Assembly: GCA_020845735.1 (NCBI GenBank)
Contig: JADLFF010000061.1
Coordinates: forward strand, 1 to 32,634
DNA from: Dehalococcoidia bacterium
GTDB lineage: Bacteria; Chloroflexota; Dehalococcoidia; UBA2979
Direction of reading: 5' to 3'
Length of the DNA: 32,634 bases
The number at the start of each line of letters is the position of its first letter. The stretch's first letter is position 1. Shown in pieces: positions 14,686-24,156 of the stretch. The notes beneath the pieces were generated by a model. The model did no database searches, had not been told where the DNA came from, and saw nothing but the letters and a program-made list of their open reading frames with translations. The translations under genes were made by a program, and so were the position numbers.

Positions 14686-15009
14686 CTAGCTCGAGGCGAG
14701 CAGGCTCCTCGCCGCGTCGTACCCACCGAGGCCGATCAACGCCAGCAGCACGAGCGACGCGAGCACCAGCGGCCCCACGAACATCTTCGTGAAGAACGGG
14801 CTGTCGAAGCGCAGGTGCATGAACAGCGCCACCACGATGCCGAACTTCAGCGCGGAGAGGGGGAACAGCGCCACCATCAGCCCCACCTTGCCGAGCCCCG
14901 TGTAGGAGATCGCGAGCTCGATGATGGTGACGACCGTCAGCACGACGAACACGATCACGTACTGCCGGGGGTTCAACCCGTGTGCCTCGCCAGAGTGCCC
15001 GTGTGCCAT
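14686..15009 (-). CDS. ctaF: Cytochrome c oxidase subunit IV (prokaryotic type)
   Basis: A 107-residue membrane protein with three hydrophobic segments: YVIVFVVLTVVTIIELAIS, VGLMVALFPLSALKFGIVVALFMHL, and VGPLVLASLVLLALIGLGG. The KFGIVVALFMHLRFDSPFFT stretch is the hallmark of the COX4_pro family, a small structural subunit of bacterial aa3/caa3 oxidases. The His-rich N-terminus (MAHGHSGEAHG) is common in these proteins. AGGAGGA lies about 5 nt before the ATG. It is the last gene of the minus-strand cox operon, 39 nt after subunit III. Confidence 0.92.
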   Translation of the reverse strand: MAHGHSGEAHGLNPRQYVIVFVVLTVVTIIELAISYTGLGKVGLMVALFPLSALKFGIVVALFMHLRFDSPFFTKMFVGPLVLASLVLLALIGLGGYDAARSLLASS

Positions 15010-15048
15010 CTCGTCCTCCTCGCCCGGCGCTCGACGTGCGAGCCGCGG

Positions 15049-15753
15049 CTAGACCGGAATCAGGTAGACCACCGTGAAGATGATGATCCAGACGATGTCG
15101 ACGAAGTGCCAGTACAGCCCCGCGATCTCGATGTGGAACCCGGTCTCGGGACCGAGGCCGTTGCGCCGGAACGACGCGGCGAGCATCGACATCAGGTAGA
15201 GCACGCCCACGCCGACGTGGGTGCCGTGGAAGCCCGTGAGCACGAAGAACGACGCCCCGAACTGGTTCGTGCTGAGCCCCAGCCCCTCCATCGCGAAGAG
15301 GCGGAACTCGTAGACCTGGAATCCGAGGAACACGACTCCCGCGATGATCGTCGCGAGCAGCCAGCCCTTCATCATCATCGGGCGGCCGTTCTGGGCGCCG
15401 TACACGGCCAGCACCATGGCCAGCGATGAGAACAGCAGGACGAACGTGCTCGTCGAGGTGACCGGGATATCGAGGATCCCGTGGCAGTCCGCAAACCCGT
15501 TCCCGAGGTCCTCGCACATGTGCTTCACGGTCTCGCTGAGGCCGTTGTACACATCGATGGGGATCTCGCTCTCGAACGGGAACGGCGGCACCAACTGCCG
15601 AGACCGATACACCAGGTGCGAGGCGATCAGGGAGGCGAAGAACAGGCACTCGGACCCCAGGAAGAGCCACATGAGCAGCTTCCTGTTGTCCGTACCCGTG
15701 CTTGTCGCGTGAACCGGGGCCCCGTGGCCGGCGGCCGCCTGAGCGTGCGCCAT
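15049..15753 (-). CDS. ctaE: Cytochrome c oxidase subunit III
   Basis: A 234-residue polytopic membrane subunit of the heme-copper oxidase. Family landmarks: LLMWLFLGSECLFFASLIASHLVY near the N-terminus, the conserved Glu in SEC, TNQFGASFFVLTGFHGTHVGVGVLYL, and a C-terminal GLYWHFVDIVWIIIFTVVYLIPV, which is diagnostic. It has a 20-residue His-containing leader and an unusually polar loop after the second segment (CEDLGNGFADCHGILDIPV, with two cysteines). GAGAGGAA precedes the ATG. It is co-transcribed with the subunit I gene 24 nt upstream and the subunit IV gene downstream. Confidence 0.95.
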   Translation of the reverse strand: MAHAQAAAGHGAPVHATSTGTDNRKLLMWLFLGSECLFFASLIASHLVYRSRQLVPPFPFESEIPIDVYNGLSETVKHMCEDLGNGFADCHGILDIPVTSTSTFVLLFSSLAMVLAVYGAQNGRPMMMKGWLLATIIAGVVFLGFQVYEFRLFAMEGLGLSTNQFGASFFVLTGFHGTHVGVGVLYLMSMLAASFRRNGLGPETGFHIEIAGLYWHFVDIVWIIIFTVVYLIPV

Positions 15754-15777
15754 GACGTGATTCCTCTCAGGCCGCTG

Positions 15778-17580
<1,803 letters not shown>

Positions 17581-17607
17581 CGAATTCCTCCGGCTTGTGG
17601 CTAGTCG

Positions 17608-18639
17608 TTATTTCAGGCTCTGCAGGTAGGCGACGAGCGCCTGCAGATCCTGGTCGTTCAGGGTGGCGGTTGCCTGCGCCGGCATCAGGGAACCCGGCTT
17701 GAAGTCGGCAGAGTTCCGGATCCACTTCGCGAGGTTGTCCGCGGTCGGCGGCATGATGCCCGCACCCATCGTGGTGCGCGCGCCGAAGTGGGTCAGGTTC
17801 GGCCCGACCTTTCCGGCAGCGGTCGTCCCCTGGACCGTGTGACAGCCGATGCACGCCTGCCGGAGGAAGACGGCCTCGCCGGCGGCCACCGCCGAGGGCG
17901 ATCGCGGGGCGGCCTCGTTCTTGGCCCACGCATCGAACTTCGCCGTGTCGTCCACGAACATCCGGAAGCGCATGTTGGCGTGCGAGAGCCCGCACAGCTC
18001 GTAGCACTGACCGAGGTACGCCTCCTCGCGGGCGGCGTCCGGCGTGAACCACACGTGGTTCTCGTGGCCCGGGACCAGGTCCACCTTGCCGAAGAGCTGG
18101 GGCACCCAGAACGAGTGAATGACATCGTCCGAGCGGAGGGTGAACGAGGCCGCTCGACCGGCGGGAACATGGACCTCGTTGGCCGTGGTGATGCCCAGGT
18201 CGGGGTACCGGAACTCGAACCAGAACTGGTGCCCGATGACCTCGATCTTGATGGCGTCTGAAGGCGGTGGTTCGGCGATCGCGAAGATGCGGTCGAACGT
18301 GGGCACGGCCATCACGATGACGATGACGACCGGGATGATCGTCCACAGCACCTCGAGGCGTGCGTTTCCGTGGAACTGGCGTGCCTGCCGGCGTCCGTTA
18401 TCGCGGAATCCGAGGGTGAACCAGAGTGACGCGATCATCGTGCCGATGAACACGATGACCGCGAGGTAGAACACCAGGCGGTAGAGGGTGTTGATCTCCC
18501 GGGCGTGGTCCGAGGCCGGCGCGACCGAGCTCATGGGTGCGTAGGCGCCGCTGATGGCACATCCGCTCAGGATCGAGACCAGCAGCGACAGGCCTACGAG
18601 CGTAGCCACCTGTCGCCACGTCCCGCGTGGCATGCGCAC
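17608..18639 (-). CDS. ctaC: Cytochrome c oxidase subunit II with fused cytochrome c domain
   Basis: About 343 residues. A lipoprotein signal (VATLVGLSLLVSILSGC, lipobox LSGC) is followed by two membrane helices, a cupredoxin domain with the CuA ligands (HSFWVP, and GQCYELCGLSHANM with Cys-x3-Cys, His and Met), and a C-terminal cytochrome c domain with CIGCH and a candidate Met ligand in PGSLMPAQ. This fusion defines a caa3-type oxidase that accepts electrons directly into its own heme c. I start at the GTG at 18639 because GGGAGG is 5 nt upstream; an ATG two codons later is the alternative. It is the first gene of the minus-strand operon coxB-A-C-D, divergent from ctaA. Confidence 0.95.
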   Translation of the reverse strand: MRMPRGTWRQVATLVGLSLLVSILSGCAISGAYAPMSSVAPASDHAREINTLYRLVFYLAVIVFIGTMIASLWFTLGFRDNGRRQARQFHGNARLEVLWTIIPVVIVIVMAVPTFDRIFAIAEPPPSDAIKIEVIGHQFWFEFRYPDLGITTANEVHVPAGRAASFTLRSDDVIHSFWVPQLFGKVDLVPGHENHVWFTPDAAREEAYLGQCYELCGLSHANMRFRMFVDDTAKFDAWAKNEAAPRSPSAVAAGEAVFLRQACIGCHTVQGTTAAGKVGPNLTHFGARTTMGAGIMPPTADNLAKWIRNSADFKPGSLMPAQATATLNDQDLQALVAYLQSLK

Positions 18640-18845
18640 GTGTACCTCCCAGCCGGTCGGCGAGCACCCGCCCATGAATTGAGGTGCTTTGGACGCCCCG
18701 GCGCATTCGACCATCAGGGCGAACTGCGGTCAAGCGTCTGAGGTCACATGCAAGGTGCGAACGCACCAACTTCCGAGGGGATCGGCCCGGATACCCATCG
18801 ATTCCGTCATGTACCGCCGAGGCGTCACCCCGCGCGACGGCGCGT

Positions 18846-18882
18846 ACGTGCGACGCACCCTACCATTGGTCCCGTCGCACGT
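18846..18882. promoter_or_regulatory. 10-bp perfect inverted repeat over the ctaA promoter region
   Basis: ACGTGCGACG (18846-18855) and CGTCGCACGT (18873-18882) flank 17 nt that include TACCAT (18861-18866), a possible -10 for ctaA. The gap between divergent ctaC and ctaA is 276 nt and otherwise shows nothing I can name. The repeat could be a dimeric repressor or activator site, or a hairpin near the mRNA start. Confidence 0.4.
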
Positions 18883-18915
18883 CCGTTCCCACCGCGACAG
18901 GAAGGCGCTCACTCG

Positions 18916-19887
18916 ATGCTGCCTGCGGGCCGCCTCACTCGATACCAGGCACTCACGTCCGCCACCGTCGCACTCACACTCGTATTGATCGCCGTCGGTG
19001 CGCTGGTGCGCACCACCGGCTCCGGCCTCGGATGCCCCGACTGGCCGCTCTGCCACGGCCAGTGGATCCCGCCCCTCGAGCGCACCGCCATCATCGAGTA
19101 CTCACACCGCACCATCGCATCGGTGGTGGGCGCGCTCATCCTCGCGACGTCGGTCGCCACGCTGGTATCGAGGAAGCACGACCGCATGGCGCGCCTCCTC
19201 GCGATCGCCGTCCTGCCCCTCCTCGCGATCCAGGCGTACCTCGGCAAGGTCACCGTCGAGCGCGAGCTGCCGCCGGAGATCGTAACCACGCACCTCGCGA
19301 CGGCGTTCGCGCTGCTGTCGATGCTCGGAGCGATCGCCGCGTACTCGTTCCTGGGCGAGCACCGCGTGCGCCTCAACTCTGCCGAGCGCGCGCGCTACCT
19401 GACCCGCGTCCTGATCTCGCTACACGCGATGGCGGTCGTGATGATCATCGGCGCCTACGTCGTGGCGTCCGGCTCGACCACCGCGTGCACCACGTGGCCG
19501 CACTGCCTGCAGGCGCCGATCCCCTTCGTGAACGGGGGCGTCGAGCAGACGATCCACTGGCTGCATCGCCTGACCGTCCTCGTCGGGCTGGGCGTGGTGG
19601 CATGGCTGCGGTTCAGCGTCGACACCCTGCGCGAGCCGGCCGAGGACCTGCGCTTCGGCGCGAACCTGCTCGTCGGGTTGTTCGTGCTCCAGATCGCGGT
19701 GGGGGCGTTGAACATCTTCACGAAGTTCGCCGCGATCGCACTGACGCTGCACCTCGCGGTGGCCGCCGCGCTCTGGCTCGCCCTCGTGCTCATGTTCGTC
19801 GTGGGGCGCTACGCTCGCGAGACGCGACAGCTCCCGACGCGCGTCGTGGGCGTCCGAGGCCAACCTCAACTGGAATCGCGAGGCTAA
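18916..19887 (+). CDS. ctaA: Heme A synthase
   Basis: A 323-residue integral membrane enzyme that oxidises the methyl group of heme O to give heme A. It has eight hydrophobic segments arranged as two similar four-helix halves. Cysteine pairs are visible in both halves: GLGCPDWPLCHG near residue 40 and TTACTTWPHCLQ in the second half. Ligand histidines appear in YSHRTIAS, TTHLATAFA, HWLHRLTV and LTLHLAVAA. The ATG at 18916 is chosen over an in-frame start at 18748 because the intervening sequence reads as promoter DNA and would add a polar Arg/Pro-rich tail. AGGAAGG lies about 11 nt upstream. It is followed after 6 nt by ctaB; together they supply heme A to the adjacent oxidase. Confidence 0.95.
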   Translation: MLPAGRLTRYQALTSATVALTLVLIAVGALVRTTGSGLGCPDWPLCHGQWIPPLERTAIIEYSHRTIASVVGALILATSVATLVSRKHDRMARLLAIAVLPLLAIQAYLGKVTVERELPPEIVTTHLATAFALLSMLGAIAAYSFLGEHRVRLNSAERARYLTRVLISLHAMAVVMIIGAYVVASGSTTACTTWPHCLQAPIPFVNGGVEQTIHWLHRLTVLVGLGVVAWLRFSVDTLREPAEDLRFGANLLVGLFVLQIAVGALNIFTKFAAIALTLHLAVAAALWLALVLMFVVGRYARETRQLPTRVVGVRGQPQLESRG

Positions 19888-19893
19888 CCGGCG

Positions 19894-20796
19894 ATGCAGA
19901 CGGCGACCCAGCCCGCGGTCGGAGTGCGCCCCCTCGAGGTGGTGCGCGGGTACGTCGCCCTCACCAAGCCCACGATCATCGTCCTGCTCCTGATCACGAC
20001 CATCCCGGCGATGGTGCTCGCCTCGGGCGGCTGGCCCGATGTGCGACTCGTGCTCGCGACGCTCCTCGGGGGCTTCCTCTCGGCCGGGGGCGCGGCGGCG
20101 ATCAACCAGTTCGCCGACCGTGACATCGACGGGATGATGCAGCGCACGCGGCACCGCCCGATCCCCTCGGGCATCGTGCCGCCGATCCACGCGCTGTGGT
20201 TCGGCATCGCGCTCGGCATCGCCTCGGTGCTGTGGCTGGCATGGCAGGTGAACTTCGTGTCGGCCGCCCTCGCTGCCGCCGCGATCGCGATGTACGCGGG
20301 CGTGTATACGTACGGCCTCAAGCGCACCACGGTGCAGAACATCGTCATCGGTGGAGCGGCGGGCGCGGCACCGCCAGTCATCGGCTGGGCGGCCGTCACC
20401 GGGACCGTCAGCGTCGAGGCGTTGCTGCTCTTCCTCATCGTCTTCTACTGGACGCCGCCCCACTTCTGGGCGCTGTCGCTGCGCCTGGAGGAGGACTACC
20501 GCGCCGCCGGCGTGCCGATGGGCCCCGTGGTCTGGGGAGAGATGGAGACCAAGCGCCAGATCGTCCTGTACACCGTGCTGCTGGTCGCCGTCACGATCGC
20601 CTTTGGCGCCGTGGCGCAGCTGAGCTGGCTCTACTTCGGCACGGCGATCATCGGTGGGGTGTGGTTCATCGCACTGGCGGCGCGACTGCTGCGGCAGCAC
20701 GGGCGCGACCAGGCCCTGCCGCTGTTCTTCTTCTCGATGGTGTACCTGGCCGCGCTCTTCGCCTCGATGATGGCCGACGAGCTCCTGCTCGGCTAG
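19894..20796 (+). CDS. ctaB: Protoheme IX farnesyltransferase (heme O synthase)
   Basis: A 300-residue membrane prenyltransferase of the UbiA superfamily that adds a farnesyl group to protoheme. The polyprenyl-diphosphate/Mg site is NQFADRDIDGMMQRTRHRP (residues about 71-89), matching NxxxDxxxD. Other landmarks are LTKPTIIVLLLITTIPAMVLA, YTYGLKRTTVQNIVIGG, and YWTPPHFWALSLRLEEDYRAAGVPM, which is diagnostic of heme O synthases. About nine hydrophobic segments are present. It starts 6 nt after ctaA and is co-transcribed. Its end is convergent with the ABC permease gene; the 79-nt gap has several short GC-rich repeats but no clear terminator. Confidence 0.97.
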   Translation: MQTATQPAVGVRPLEVVRGYVALTKPTIIVLLLITTIPAMVLASGGWPDVRLVLATLLGGFLSAGGAAAINQFADRDIDGMMQRTRHRPIPSGIVPPIHALWFGIALGIASVLWLAWQVNFVSAALAAAAIAMYAGVYTYGLKRTTVQNIVIGGAAGAAPPVIGWAAVTGTVSVEALLLFLIVFYWTPPHFWALSLRLEEDYRAAGVPMGPVVWGEMETKRQIVLYTVLLVAVTIAFGAVAQLSWLYFGTAIIGGVWFIALAARLLRQHGRDQALPLFFFSMVYLAALFASMMADELLLG

Positions 20797-20875
20797 GCAC
20801 ACCACCGACTCTCGCCTCGACACTGCCTCGGCCCGTGGCGCACGAGGCGTGCGGCCTCGGGCCTGCGTCACGCCG

Positions 20876-21652
20876 TCAGCGCTTTGGCTCCCAGCGGAAG
20901 TACCGAGCCGCAAAGATCGCCGCGGCCACGCCCCATGCCGCCACCACTGCGAGGTGCATCGGCTCGAATCCCGTGCCCACCTCGAATGGGTTGAAGGCCG
21001 TCCGCACCGCCAGCGCGAGGTGGCGCAGCGGGAACAGGTTCGCGAAGCTGCTCAGCCACGCCGGCGCGGCCTCCATCGGGAAGAAGAGGTCCGAGACGAA
21101 CGTGAGCGGCAGGATCACGCCGTTCACCACCGCCGGAGCCGCATCGGCGTTCGGCACCATCGAGGCCACCGCCAGCCCGATCGCCGCGAACGCCGCAGCG
21201 CCGACAGCGAGGGCCACGATCGCCGCCGGGAGCGTGCGCGTCGGCACGTCCACGTCGTAGAACAGCCAGCCGAACAGCACCACGATGATCACGAGCAGGA
21301 ACCCGACAAGCACGGCGTGGAGCACCTTGCCGACCAGCAGCGACCACGTCGGCAGCGGGGTGCCGCGGAGCCGCTTCAGCTGCCCGAGCTCCAGCGCGAA
21401 CGCGACGTTCATCGCGACGTTGGTGTAGCAGGCGTTGATGATCGAGTACGCCGCGATCGACCCGACGTAGTACGTCGCCATGGTCGTCGTGAAGCCCCCC
21501 TCGACCACCAGCTCGCGGTTGCCGAACACCGTCGTGAAGACCACGAGGAAGATCAGGGGGAAGACCAGCGTAAAGAACGACGCCGCCGGGTTGCGTCGCA
21601 TCGACCGGTTCTCGAAGGCCACCTGGCGAAGCGCGAGTCGCAGCCCGTTCAT
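20876..21652 (-). CDS. ABC-2 type transporter permease
   Basis: A 258-residue membrane protein with six hydrophobic segments, typical of ABC-2 export permeases. Landmarks are the opening helix NPAASFFTLVFPLIFLVVFTTVFG, the amphipathic LGQLKRLRGTPLPTWSLLVGKVLHA (the conserved LKxLRxTPL stretch), and LTFVSDLFFPMEAAPAWLSSFANLFPL. It would form the channel of a drug or lipid exporter; the substrate is unknown. The ATG at 21652 overlaps the stop of the ATPase gene (ATGA), so the two are translationally coupled. An in-frame extension upstream to 21757 overlaps the ATPase gene and does not look real. Confidence 0.93.
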   Translation of the reverse strand: MNGLRLALRQVAFENRSMRRNPAASFFTLVFPLIFLVVFTTVFGNRELVVEGGFTTTMATYYVGSIAAYSIINACYTNVAMNVAFALELGQLKRLRGTPLPTWSLLVGKVLHAVLVGFLLVIIVVLFGWLFYDVDVPTRTLPAAIVALAVGAAAFAAIGLAVASMVPNADAAPAVVNGVILPLTFVSDLFFPMEAAPAWLSSFANLFPLRHLALAVRTAFNPFEVGTGFEPMHLAVVAAWGVAAAIFAARYFRWEPKR

Positions 21653-22596
21653 GCGCTGGCCTCCTCGGCGGTACGCACCAGGTCGAGGTACACGTCCTCC
21701 AGCGACGGGCGAACGACGCGCAGCCCGGGAAGCTCGCGGCCCTGCGCCGCAGCCCACGTCACCAGCGGCGCGAGGACCCTCGTGGGCTCCGTGCTGTGGA
21801 TGACCACGCGCCCGTTCTCCACGATCGCGTCCTCGGGGAGCTGGGACAGCAGGCCCGGCGCGCCCTCGATCCCCTCCGCGCCTTCGAGGTCGAACTCGAT
21901 GATCGCCGCGCCGCCCGAGCCCATCAGCTCGTTCGGCGTCCCGAGCGCGATCAGCCGCCCTCGCGCCATGATCCCGACGCGGTCGGCGAGTTGTTGCGCC
22001 TCGTCGAGGTAGTGCGTAGTGAGCAGCACCGTCTTCCCGAGTGACCGCAGGCCGCGGATCATGTCCCAGGCATCGCGGCGCGCGTTCGGATCGAAGCCGG
22101 TCGTCGGCTCATCGAGGAACAGCAGGTCGGGGTCCCCGATGAGTCCCAGGGCCACATCGAGGCGGCGGCGCTGGCCTCCCGAGAGCCGGCGCACGCGCGT
22201 CGAGGCCTGCTCCGCGAGCCCCACCAGCGCCAGCGCATGGCCGGGATCGAGTGGATGCGGGTAGTACCCCTGGTACATGTCGACCATCTCGCGCACGGTC
22301 AGGTACTGGTCGGCCACCGTCTCCTGCAGCACGATGCCCACCCGCTCGCGCAGCTCACGCTCGCCGAGGGCCGGGTCGAACCCGAGCACGGACACCTCGC
22401 CCGCCGAGCGCGGACGGTACCCCTCGAGGATCTCGACCGTGGTGGTCTTGCCCGCGCCGTTCGGCCCGAGGAGCGCGAACACCTCGCCACGGTGGATATC
22501 GAGGTCGAGCCCGCGCACTGCCTCGAACGTCCCGTACGTGCGGCGAAGCCCGCGCACCGTGATCGCGAGGTCCCCGGGGCCTGTGGCTGCGGTCAA
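21649..22596 (-). CDS. ABC transporter ATP-binding protein (DrrA-like)
   Basis: A 315-residue ATPase of an ABC-2 exporter. Walker A GPNGAGKTTTVEILEG lies near residue 42, the Q-loop region is GIVLQETVADQYLTVREMVDMYQGYY, the signature is LSGGQRRRLDVALGLIGDPDLLFLDEPTTGFD with Walker B at its end, and the switch His is in LLTTHYLDEAQQLADRVGIMARG. The C-terminal 90 residues form the small regulatory domain common in daunorubicin-type exporters. It is coupled to the permease gene by a 4-base overlap. Nothing in the neighbourhood points to the exported compound. Confidence 0.96.
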   Translation of the reverse strand: MTAATGPGDLAITVRGLRRTYGTFEAVRGLDLDIHRGEVFALLGPNGAGKTTTVEILEGYRPRSAGEVSVLGFDPALGERELRERVGIVLQETVADQYLTVREMVDMYQGYYPHPLDPGHALALVGLAEQASTRVRRLSGGQRRRLDVALGLIGDPDLLFLDEPTTGFDPNARRDAWDMIRGLRSLGKTVLLTTHYLDEAQQLADRVGIMARGRLIALGTPNELMGSGGAAIIEFDLEGAEGIEGAPGLLSQLPEDAIVENGRVVIHSTEPTRVLAPLVTWAAAQGRELPGLRVVRPSLEDVYLDLVRTAEEASA

Positions 22597-22696
22597 GCTC
22601 TGTCCGATCCGTCGGCGCGTCCGGTAGATGTTCGCAGTGCAGCGGACCGATGGGAAGCGACCAGGGTCGCGCGATTCCGAGGCGCGGTCCCGAGGC

Positions 22697-23419
22697 CTAC
22701 CGCTGACCCGGCGGCCTCGCCTCGATCTCCGCGAGCCACGCCGGGTGATGACGGGCCGCCCACGCGCGCCGCACGCGGCCGCCGGTGATCCCTCGCAGCG
22801 CCTCCCGCGTCGAGGGGTGCACGAGCGCGAGGTAGAGGTGCCCGAGCAGCACCGGGGCGAACAGCAGCGCGACCCAGGTGTGCCATGGGAACACGGACTC
22901 GACGAACTCCGCAGCGAAGAAGCGCTTGCTGAAGAAGTTAACCCCGAGGACCACCCCGCTCCCCATCAGCAGCGCCGTCGCCCCTAGCGAGAGCAGCGCG
23001 TTCACCTTCTGCCCCGCGTTGAACTTCCGGACCGGCGGCGCGACCGAGTGCTGGCCGGTGGCCCTCAGTGCTGCGTGCTGGAACCAGAGGTAGTCGTCGA
23101 CGCCCAGCCGCGCCACGGCCTCGAGGTCCGCACGGGCGCTCCGTCGCCCCAGCAGCGGCAGCGCAATCACGAGGATGGCCGCGATCGCGCCAAAGCCGGT
23201 CACGACGTGCAGGAGCGCGAACAGCCGCTCGCCGGCGAGCTGCGTCGCCTTCAGCGTCGGGAAGTAGTTGGTGAGGCCGCTGAGGAGCAGCACGAGGAAG
23301 GGCCCCGCGAGCACCCAGTGTGCCAGTCGTGTGGGCCACTCGAAGCGCGTGACGTCCTCGGACGGCGGCACGCGCGCGGCGCTCTCGAGGGCTGCGCGCT
23401 CGCCTAGGTCGGGATCCAC
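22697..23419 (-). CDS. Membrane b-type cytochrome, partner of the molybdoenzyme
   Basis: A 240-residue integral membrane protein of the cytochrome b561/Ni-Fe-hydrogenase-b type (also formate dehydrogenase gamma-like). Four main hydrophobic segments carry candidate heme ligands: H34 (RLAHWVLAGP), H71 (FALLHVVTGF), and a cluster near the C-terminus (FPWHTWVALLFAPVLLGHLYLALVHP). It would pass electrons between the quinone pool and the adjacent molybdopterin enzyme. The GTG start at 23419 is inferred from GGAAAG upstream and from the beginning of plausible sequence; it overlaps the end of the molybdoenzyme gene by 16 bases in another frame, a tight coupling. The C-terminal tail is basic and probably cytoplasmic. 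Confidence 0.85.
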   Translation of the reverse strand: MDPDLGERAALESAARVPPSEDVTRFEWPTRLAHWVLAGPFLVLLLSGLTNYFPTLKATQLAGERLFALLHVVTGFGAIAAILVIALPLLGRRSARADLEAVARLGVDDYLWFQHAALRATGQHSVAPPVRKFNAGQKVNALLSLGATALLMGSGVVLGVNFFSKRFFAAEFVESVFPWHTWVALLFAPVLLGHLYLALVHPSTREALRGITGGRVRRAWAARHHPAWLAEIEARPPGQR

Positions 23420-24051
23420 GCGTCGACTTTCCAGCCGCGCTGCTCCCAGTAGCCGATGTCCTGCACGTCGCGGAACTCGATGCGGGTCAGCCACTTGGCG
23501 CCCTTGTACCCGAACATCCGAGGCATCACGACGCGCAGCGGCAGCCCGTGGTCCGGCGACAGCGGCGCGCCGTCCATGTCGTACGCGATCATCGCGTCGG
23601 GGAGTTGCGCCTGCACCATCGAGAGCGAATCGCGATAGATGGCGCCCAGCGAGTGGAAGGTGAGGTACGTCGCGCGCGAGGTCGGGCGCACCATCTCGAT
23701 GAGCGACTGCAGGCGAACGCCGTCCCACCGGACATCGTCCACGCCCCAGCCCTCGACGCAGTGGAAGTCACTGACCTGGCGCACGGCGGGCAGCGCGCGC
23801 AGCTCGTCATAGGTGAGGGTCAGCGGCCGCTCGACAAGGCCATCGACGACGAGGCGGTACTCGTTGAAGTCGAAGACCGGCCGCGGCCGCTCGACCGTGT
23901 TGTAGCGCCAGTCCCCCATCGAGCTGAACGCGCGCGTCCCGAGGAAGGCCACGGCCGCCCCACCGAGCGCGAACCCGAGGAAGCGCGCCCTCGAGAGCAC
24001 ACGCCCGATCCCAGAGCCGCCCCGGCCTCGCGTCTCGCGCGTCGACGCCAT
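23404..24051 (-). CDS. Molybdopterin-dependent oxidoreductase (sulfite oxidase fold)
   Basis: A 215-residue protein with one Oxidored_molyb domain. The Mo-ligating cysteine is C98 in DFHCVEGWGVDDVRWDGV, and the cofactor-binding end DHGLPLRVVMPRMFGYKGAKWLTRIEF is intact. It lacks the dimerisation domain of full sulfite oxidases and is close in size to YedY/MsrP-like enzymes. The N-terminus (residues 20-40, ARFLGFALGGAAVAFLGTRAF) is a hydrophobic signal or anchor, but without the twin-arginine pair expected for export of a folded Mo protein. It is encoded with an overlapping b-type cytochrome, so it probably faces the outside and exchanges electrons with the membrane; its substrate is unknown. 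On the coding strand a TACACT (-10-like) lies about 35 nt upstream of the start. Confidence 0.9.
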   Translation of the reverse strand: MASTRETRGRGGSGIGRVLSRARFLGFALGGAAVAFLGTRAFSSMGDWRYNTVERPRPVFDFNEYRLVVDGLVERPLTLTYDELRALPAVRQVSDFHCVEGWGVDDVRWDGVRLQSLIEMVRPTSRATYLTFHSLGAIYRDSLSMVQAQLPDAMIAYDMDGAPLSPDHGLPLRVVMPRMFGYKGAKWLTRIEFRDVQDIGYWEQRGWKVDAWIPT

Positions 24052-24156
24052 CTCACACCCCGGTCAGTACGCCCTCATTGAGTGTACGAGCGCGGGGCGC
24101 GAACGGATGACCGGAGCCGGCCGCGGTCCGCGCCGCTACCGGCGGGCCGCCGAGCG

